NCBI GenBank assembly: GCA_937863195.1
Contig: CALMET010000049.1
Coordinates: 1-10,028, forward strand
Length of the DNA stretch: 10,028 nucleotides
Reading direction: 5' to 3'
DNA from: an uncultured bacterium
GTDB lineage: Bacteria > Patescibacteria > ABY1 > SG8-24 > 2-12-FULL-60-25
This document shows, one piece after another, positions 5,980 through 10,028 of this stretch. Under the pieces are notes generated by a model. It made no database searches. It was not told where the DNA came from and saw only the letters and a program-made list of their open reading frames with translations. Within the stretch, counting starts at the first letter, position 1. The number at the start of each line of letters is the position of its first letter. Both the position numbers and the translations under genes were made by a program.

Positions 5980-6006
5980 AAAACCCCTCCTGTCAGGAGG
6001 GGTTTT
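5980..6006 (+). terminator. Terminator of rpsB-tsf
   Basis: AAAACCCCTCCT (5980-5991) and AGGAGGGGTTTT (5995-6006) are perfect 12-bp arms around a three-base loop. This is a canonical intrinsic terminator with its T-run inside the 3' arm; the A-run on the 5' side would let it work in both directions. Confidence 0.93.
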
Positions 6007-6029
6007 GTGTGTTATCCTTCTTTGCAGAT

Positions 6030-6968
6030 ATGCGTTTATCACGTTTTGCCGTACCAGCTTTGGTGACGGTAGCTGCCCTCGCAGGCATGCCTGTTTTTGC
6101 GGCGACGAGTACTCCGGCCACCAATGCCGGCTGTACGCTTTCCATCCGCAACGAAGACATTAGTGTTTTGCCGGCGGCGCCTTTTGTAGGTTATGCGGCA
6201 AAGATCTATGCAACGGTTCAGCCACTTTGCAAAAGAGATACCGAAGGTGACGTGCTTTTTTATGCGAATAATAAGCTTATTGGCACCAAGCCAATTTCTT
6301 ACAAAAAGAATGGCCTCGCCGAAGAAGTTTGGATTGGTTGGACACCAGCCGAGTATGGTAATCATTCATTGCGCGTAGATACGAAAGGCGAGACGGGTGT
6401 TGTGGGCGATTCAGCGTCAATCACGTTTTTTGTAGATCGTGATAATGATGGTGATGGTACTGGTGATAAGGTTGACCCGGATGACGATAATGACGGCGTA
6501 CCTGATACAAAAGACCAATTTCCAACCGATCCAAAAAAGTCCAAAGATACGGATGGGGATGGGATCGATGACTCCGAAGACTCAGATGACGACAATGACG
6601 GGCTCTATGATTTTCAAGAACAATCCGTCGGTACGAATCCGTTAAAGTTTGATACCGATGGCGACGGTGTTGGTGATAAAGATGACGCGTTTCCGCTTGA
6701 TCCAAACCGTTCTGCACCGGATCCTGTTGCGCCCCCTCCGACTATCCCATCCGAGCCAGCTTCAAGCACCGTGATTCTACCGACTGATACGAATCTGCCG
6801 ACAGAAGAGGGTCGCGTTCTTGGCGCAACAACTGAACGTAAAACGGATGATAAGTCTGTCTTCGCGACCTATCCGTGGCTGTGGGCGATTGCGGCCGGCA
6901 CCATGTTCTTAGCCTTCTTCTTTCTCTACAAATCGCGTAAAGAAGAGCGCGAATACGGTAAATACTAA
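6030..6968 (+). CDS. Secreted, membrane-anchored thrombospondin type 3 repeat protein
   Basis: A predicted surface protein of 312 residues. A Sec signal peptide (1-24, ending MPVFA|A) is followed by an Ig-like beta domain (about 35-134), where C35 and C67 could form a disulfide and the [14 protein letters not shown] segment matches bacterial Ig-like folds. Residues 136-226 hold acidic type 3 repeats ([45 protein letters not shown]) that bind calcium. A Pro/Thr/Ser linker (about 227-270) with VLGATTE leads to a transmembrane helix (about 280-300) and a basic tail ([12 protein letters not shown]). So most of it faces outward. A GTG at 6009 is in frame, but it abuts the tsf terminator and would spoil the signal peptide, so ATG 6030 is preferred; neither has an SD. 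Ligand or partner unknown; adhesion or envelope structure is a guess. Confidence 0.85.
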   Translation: MRLSRFAVPALVTVAALAGMPVFAATSTPATNAGCTLSIRNEDISVLPAAPFVGYAAKIYATVQPLCKRDTEGDVLFYANNKLIGTKPISYKKNGLAEEVWIGWTPAEYGNHSLRVDTKGETGVVGDSASITFFVDRDNDGDGTGDKVDPDDDNDGVPDTKDQFPTDPKKSKDTDGDGIDDSEDSDDDNDGLYDFQEQSVGTNPLKFDTDGDGVGDKDDAFPLDPNRSAPDPVAPPPTIPSEPASSTVILPTDTNLPTEEGRVLGATTERKTDDKSVFATYPWLWAIAAGTMFLAFFFLYKSRKEEREYGKY

Positions 6969-6993
6969 TTTCTTTTTCACTCGCTCTTTACGC
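6935..6993 (+). repeat. Imperfect inverted repeat ending just before gap
   Basis: GCGTAAAG-AA-GAGCG-CG-A (6935-6952) can pair with TCGCTCTTTACGC (6981-6993), giving 14 base pairs around two small bulges. The 5' arm is the coding end of the surface-protein gene and the 3' arm ends two bases before the gap ATG. No T-run follows, so it is not an ordinary terminator. It could shield the gap start or be an mRNA processing site. Confidence 0.3.
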
Positions 6994-6995
6994 CT

Positions 6996-8003
6996 ATGAC
7001 ACGCATCGCTATTAACGGATTTGGCCGCATCGGTCGCAATGTTTTGCGCGCCGGTTTTAAACTGCCTGGTTTTGAGGTGGTCGCTATTAACGATTTAACG
7101 GATACGGCGACCCTTACACATCTCTTGAAGCACGACACCGTCTACCGCAAGTGGGACCAAGAGATTTCAGGCGATGCCAAATCGATTACCGTTGGCCGTA
7201 AAAAGATCCAGGTCTTTGCTGAAAAAGATCCAGCTAATTTGCCGTGGAGCAAGCTTGGGATTGATGTTGTTCTCGAGTGCACCGGGCGTTTTACTGATCT
7301 CGAAGGTGCGTCAAAGCATATTCTAGCCGGTGCAAAGCGCGTGATTATCAGCGCGCCAGCAAAAGGTGGTGATGTGCCAACACATGTGATCGGGGTGAAT
7401 GAAAAAGGCGCAGGTAAAAAAGCTAAGGTGATCAACAATGCAAGCTGTACGACGAATTGCATCTCGCCCGTCGCCGCCATCATGAACGATGTCTTTGGCG
7501 TGAAAAAGGCGATGATGACAACGATTCATGGCTATACCGCTGATCAGAATTTGCAGGACGGCCCACATAAAGACCTTCGTCGTGCTCGTGCCGCTGCAGA
7601 GAATATCGTCCCAACAACAACGGGCGCCGCTCTTGCAACGACCGAAGTGATCCCTGAACTTAAAGGGTTATTTGATGGGCTTTCAATCCGCGTGCCAGTA
7701 CCGGTTGTTTCGCTTTCGGACTTTACCTTTTTGTTGAAAAAGAAAACGACGGTAGAAGAGGTGAATAAAGCCATTAAAAAAGCGGCTGCGAATATTAGAT
7801 ATAAAGGCGTGCTAGAAGTAACAGAAGAGCCGCTCGTTTCATCAGATTTTATCGGTAATCCAGCGAGCTGTATCGTAGATCTCGAGCTTACAAAGGTGGT
7901 TGATGGCGATATGGTTAAAGTAATCGCTTGGTACGATAATGAATGGGGTTATTCAAATCGCCTCGCTGAAATGTCGCTCGAGGTTGGCAAAAATCTTCGC
8001 TAA
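6996..8003 (+). CDS. gap: Glyceraldehyde-3-phosphate dehydrogenase
   Basis: GAPDH oxidises and phosphorylates glyceraldehyde 3-phosphate to 1,3-bisphosphoglycerate, reducing NAD+ in the cytosol. The 335-residue protein is complete. The Rossmann motif NGFGRIGR is at 7-14, and D33 after the second strand points to NAD rather than NADP. The active site SCTTNC gives catalytic C151, with H178 (TTIHGYT) as its partner; DLRRARAAAENIVPTTTGAA and NEWGYSNR are as in the family. The product feeds directly into pgk, which starts 8 bases after the gap stop, so the pair is surely one transcript. The ATG has no SD; the leader is pyrimidine-rich (ending TTTACGCCT) and an inverted repeat reaches almost to the start. 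Confidence 0.98.
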   Translation: MTRIAINGFGRIGRNVLRAGFKLPGFEVVAINDLTDTATLTHLLKHDTVYRKWDQEISGDAKSITVGRKKIQVFAEKDPANLPWSKLGIDVVLECTGRFTDLEGASKHILAGAKRVIISAPAKGGDVPTHVIGVNEKGAGKKAKVINNASCTTNCISPVAAIMNDVFGVKKAMMTTIHGYTADQNLQDGPHKDLRRARAAAENIVPTTTGAALATTEVIPELKGLFDGLSIRVPVPVVSLSDFTFLLKKKTTVEEVNKAIKKAAANIRYKGVLEVTEEPLVSSDFIGNPASCIVDLELTKVVDGDMVKVIAWYDNEWGYSNRLAEMSLEVGKNLR

Positions 8004-8011
8004 AAACGTCC

Positions 8012-9199
8012 ATGAAACTCCGCACCTTGCCCGCAAAGCTGAAGCTCCAAAACCAGCCCGTGCTCGTGCGGGTTGATTGGAATATCCCCCTAAATGGCAC
8101 GCTTGAAGCTGAGCATCATTTAAAATTGCAGCGTTCAAAGGTGGTTGTCGAGACCTTGGTCACGCGAGGGGCTAAGCCTATTTTTTTGACGCATATCGGC
8201 CGTCCTCAAAAACGCGAAGCACGTTTATCAACCGAACGTCTTTTACCACTCCTCAAAAAATCCCTCGGAAAATCTGTTATTTTTTTGGATGGATCGATTA
8301 GCAAGGCAAAAGATCTTAAAGCGATGCAAGAACGTATCGCTCTGTCTGAACCGGGCACCTGTTTTATTGTAGAAAATGTCCGTTTTGAAAAAGGCGAAGA
8401 AACAAATGACAAGGTTTTAGCGAAGGCTTATACACAGCTAAGCAAGGTTTTTGTGAATGACGCGTTCTCTGCCTGTCATCGCAAACACGCCTCGATCGTC
8501 GGTATCACGGCTTATGCAGACACGTATGCAGGCCCTGCGCTCATCGAAGAAGTTGACCAGCTTGGCAAGCTATTAAAAAAGACGGCGTCACCCTATATCG
8601 CAGTACTCGGTGGTAAAAAACTGACGACCAAAATCGGCGTTTTAAAGGATATGTTAAAGCACGCTGACAAGGTCTTGGTTGGGGGTGCTATGGCCGCGCC
8701 TTTCTATAAAGCGCGCGGATTGTCGATCGGCGCTTCATATTGCGAAGACGCGGCATTACCGATCGTGAAAAAACTCCAAAAAGAACAAGCGATTTTAACT
8801 CCAACGGATGTCATCGTCACGAAGAAGCTTTCAGAAAAGCCGGTATTGCGACGCGTAGTGGTTGAATGCATTGAAAAAGATGACATCATTGTTGATATTG
8901 GTCCAAGCACCCTGCGCGCCTGGCATACCGAAATCCAAAAAGCGAAAACCGTCGTTTGGAATGGTCCTATCGGGATGACCGAAGTGAAATCAACGGGGTT
9001 CGGTTCTCGGTTTTTAGCCAAGAGTATCGCCAAGCGTTCTGACGAGGCGTTTACGATTTGCGGGGGTGGTGACACGATCCCGGTCATCTCACAAACCAAG
9101 ACCTTAGCCAAAATGGATTTCGTCTCTACGGGCGGGGGAGCGATGCTTGAATTTCTCGCAAATGGCGGTGACCTACCTGGTCTGAAGAAATTGCGCTAA
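8012..9199 (+). CDS. pgk: Phosphoglycerate kinase
   Basis: PGK transfers the acyl phosphate of 1,3-bisphosphoglycerate to ADP, the first ATP-yielding step of glycolysis. Length (395) is normal. N-domain substrate-site signs: RVDWNIP (D22, N24; usually RVDFNVP), HIGRP (H61, R64), ENVRF (R124) and DAFSACHRKHAS (R157). C-domain nucleotide-site signs: LGGKKLTTKI (usually GGAKVsdKI), WNGPIGMTE, GGGDT (351-355) and VSTGGGAMLEFLANGGDLPG. One oddity: where most PGKs have the catalytic Arg in a DDTRI-like stretch (R36/R38), an ungapped count back from GAK-HIGRP places K38 (HHLKLQ). The rest of the site looks intact, so an active enzyme is likely. No SD precedes ATG 8012; its position 8 bases after gap suggests translational coupling. 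Confidence 0.97.
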   Translation: MKLRTLPAKLKLQNQPVLVRVDWNIPLNGTLEAEHHLKLQRSKVVVETLVTRGAKPIFLTHIGRPQKREARLSTERLLPLLKKSLGKSVIFLDGSISKAKDLKAMQERIALSEPGTCFIVENVRFEKGEETNDKVLAKAYTQLSKVFVNDAFSACHRKHASIVGITAYADTYAGPALIEEVDQLGKLLKKTASPYIAVLGGKKLTTKIGVLKDMLKHADKVLVGGAMAAPFYKARGLSIGASYCEDAALPIVKKLQKEQAILTPTDVIVTKKLSEKPVLRRVVVECIEKDDIIVDIGPSTLRAWHTEIQKAKTVVWNGPIGMTEVKSTGFGSRFLAKSIAKRSDEAFTICGGGDTIPVISQTKTLAKMDFVSTGGGAMLEFLANGGDLPGLKKLR

Positions 9200-9236
9200 A
9201 CTAAGCTCAGTCTAACCCTTCATTTTTTGTACACCT

Positions 9237-9992
9237 ATGTTTCCATCCTACAAAGAAAGCCCAATGGCTAATATCGCTGGCATTGTTGTTTTGTGTTTTT
9301 TAGCGGTATTTCTCGGTCTCGCATCTTACAAGACCTTTCGCGAAGCAAAAGAAGTGGGTCATGTTGCACGTGATCGCGATACCATTACCATCGCTGGTAA
9401 TGGCAAGATTGCAAGCAAGCCAGATCTCGCTGTCGTGAATCTTGGTCTTTATAGCGAAGGCAAAGAGGTGCCAGTGATTCAAGATGAGAATAGCCGCAAG
9501 GTGAACGCCATTATCGTCGCTCTCAAACAACTCGGTATCGCTGAGGATGACATGCAGACGTCCAATTACAATATCTCGCCAAAATACGACTATACCGATG
9601 GCGCACAAACGGTGATCGGTTATACCGTTTCGCAAAACCTTACGGTTAAAGTACGTGATTTGACCAAGGTCGGCACCGTGCTTTCACAAGCAGGCACCGT
9701 CGGTGCAAACCAGGTGAATGGCGTGAACTTCTCGATTGATGATCCTTCAGATTTAGAGATTCAGGCTCGCGCCAAAGCCATCGAAGATGCGCGCAAAAAG
9801 GCTGATGAATTAGCAAAAGCTATGGGTGTCAGTATTACGCGCGTTGTCACCTTCAGTGAGAACTCCTCTAGTATGCCAACGCCGCCAATCTATACCTTTA
9901 GAGCTGAAGACGTTGCGACACAAGCACCAGATATTAAGCCGGGCTCATTGGACGTAGAAGCGAATATCACGGTCACCTTTGAAATTCGCTAG
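9237..9992 (+). CDS. Membrane-anchored SIMPL-domain (DUF541/YggE-like) protein
   Basis: The 251-residue protein has an N-terminal membrane helix (about 12-30) with no clear cleavage site, followed by a SIMPL (DUF541) domain from about 47 to the end. Family-like features are DTITIAGNGKIASKPDLAVVNLG, a helix with NAIIVALKQLGI, the MQTSNYNISPKYDY strand, GYTVSQNLTVKVRDLTKVG and the long ARAKAIEDARKKADELAKAMG helix before the last strands (ANITVTFEIR). The domain should sit outside the cytoplasmic membrane. Family members include YggE (oxidative-stress link in E. coli) and BP26, but the biochemical role is not established. It lies 37 bases after pgk and may share its transcript. ATG 9237 has no SD (leader ends TACACCT); an in-frame ATG at 9264 is a possible alternative that still keeps the helix. 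Confidence 0.92.
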   Translation: MFPSYKESPMANIAGIVVLCFLAVFLGLASYKTFREAKEVGHVARDRDTITIAGNGKIASKPDLAVVNLGLYSEGKEVPVIQDENSRKVNAIIVALKQLGIAEDDMQTSNYNISPKYDYTDGAQTVIGYTVSQNLTVKVRDLTKVGTVLSQAGTVGANQVNGVNFSIDDPSDLEIQARAKAIEDARKKADELAKAMGVSITRVVTFSENSSSMPTPPIYTFRAEDVATQAPDIKPGSLDVEANITVTFEIR

Positions 9993-10016
9993 TCACTAAG
10001 TTTTTCTTCGTTCTTT

Positions 10017-10028
10017 ATGTTCGCTACT
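10017..10028 (+). CDS. Possible start of the next gene, cut by window end
   Basis: An ATG at 10017 (Met-Phe-Ala-Thr) follows a pyrimidine-rich leader (TTTTTCTTCGTTCTTT) like those before gap and the SIMPL gene. Only four codons are visible, so this is no more than a candidate start. Confidence 0.2.

Noticed and set aside
6009..6029. GTG start extending the surface protein by seven residues
   Set aside because: It sits three bases after the tsf terminator arm and adds MLSFFAD before a well-formed signal peptide that starts at ATG 6030.
6439..6700. Acidic GAT-rich DNA as a nucleotide tandem repeat
   Set aside because: The repetition is explained by the Asp/Gly-rich calcium-binding repeats of the protein; units differ in length and sequence at DNA level.
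9191..9230. Possible terminator or promoter between pgk and the SIMPL gene
   Set aside because: The small ACTAAGCTCAGT palindrome is too weak and too far from the T-run for a terminator, and TTGCGC has no fitting -10 partner.

Overview
This 10 kb window reads as a compact bacterial chromosome segment, most likely from a Patescibacteria/CPR-type organism. That placement is an inference. It rests on small housekeeping genes packed with short gaps, a short (204-residue) EF-Ts, a Lys-rich tail on ribosomal protein L31, several genes with no visible Shine-Dalgarno (SD) sequence, and a thrombospondin type-3-repeat surface protein with a VLGA motif before its C-terminal membrane anchor. Genes end in TAA, TAG or TGA. 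The TGA that ends the pseudopilin gene behaves as a true stop, so the UGA=Gly code of Gracilibacteria/SR1 is unlikely.

Layout. (1) 1-1101: the 3' part of a family 2 glycosyltransferase, ending at a strong bidirectional terminator. (2) 1145-2161, minus strand: two unrecognised small proteins in one operon. They share an EP-x5-PL-x-G motif and may be diverged duplicates, and they have their own sigma-70-type promoter. (3) 2259-3797, plus strand: rpmE (L31) and prfA (release factor 1), separated by a terminator-like hairpin and closed by a second terminator whose loop is the prfA stop codon. (4) 3803-4270, minus strand: a GspG-like major pseudopilin standing alone with its own terminator. (5) 4271-4540: a partly AT-rich divergent control region with promoters for the pseudopilin and for rpsB. 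(6) 4541-6006: rpsB-tsf (ribosomal protein S2 and EF-Ts), ending at a perfect 12-bp terminator hairpin. (7) 6030-6968: a secreted, membrane-anchored protein with calcium-binding type 3 repeats. (8) 6996-9992: gap and pgk, consecutive glycolytic steps that together yield ATP from glyceraldehyde 3-phosphate, followed by a membrane-anchored SIMPL-domain (DUF541) protein. A further gene may begin at 10017.

Most of the window is translation and central-carbon housekeeping. The parts that look accessory or poorly understood are the two-gene unknown operon, the orphan pseudopilin and the type-3-repeat surface protein. No CRISPR array, insertion sequence, tRNA or rRNA was seen. No intergenic stretch exceeds 300 bases. 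I found no clear new multi-gene system. The best candidate for something undescribed is the unknown gene pair at 1145-2161.
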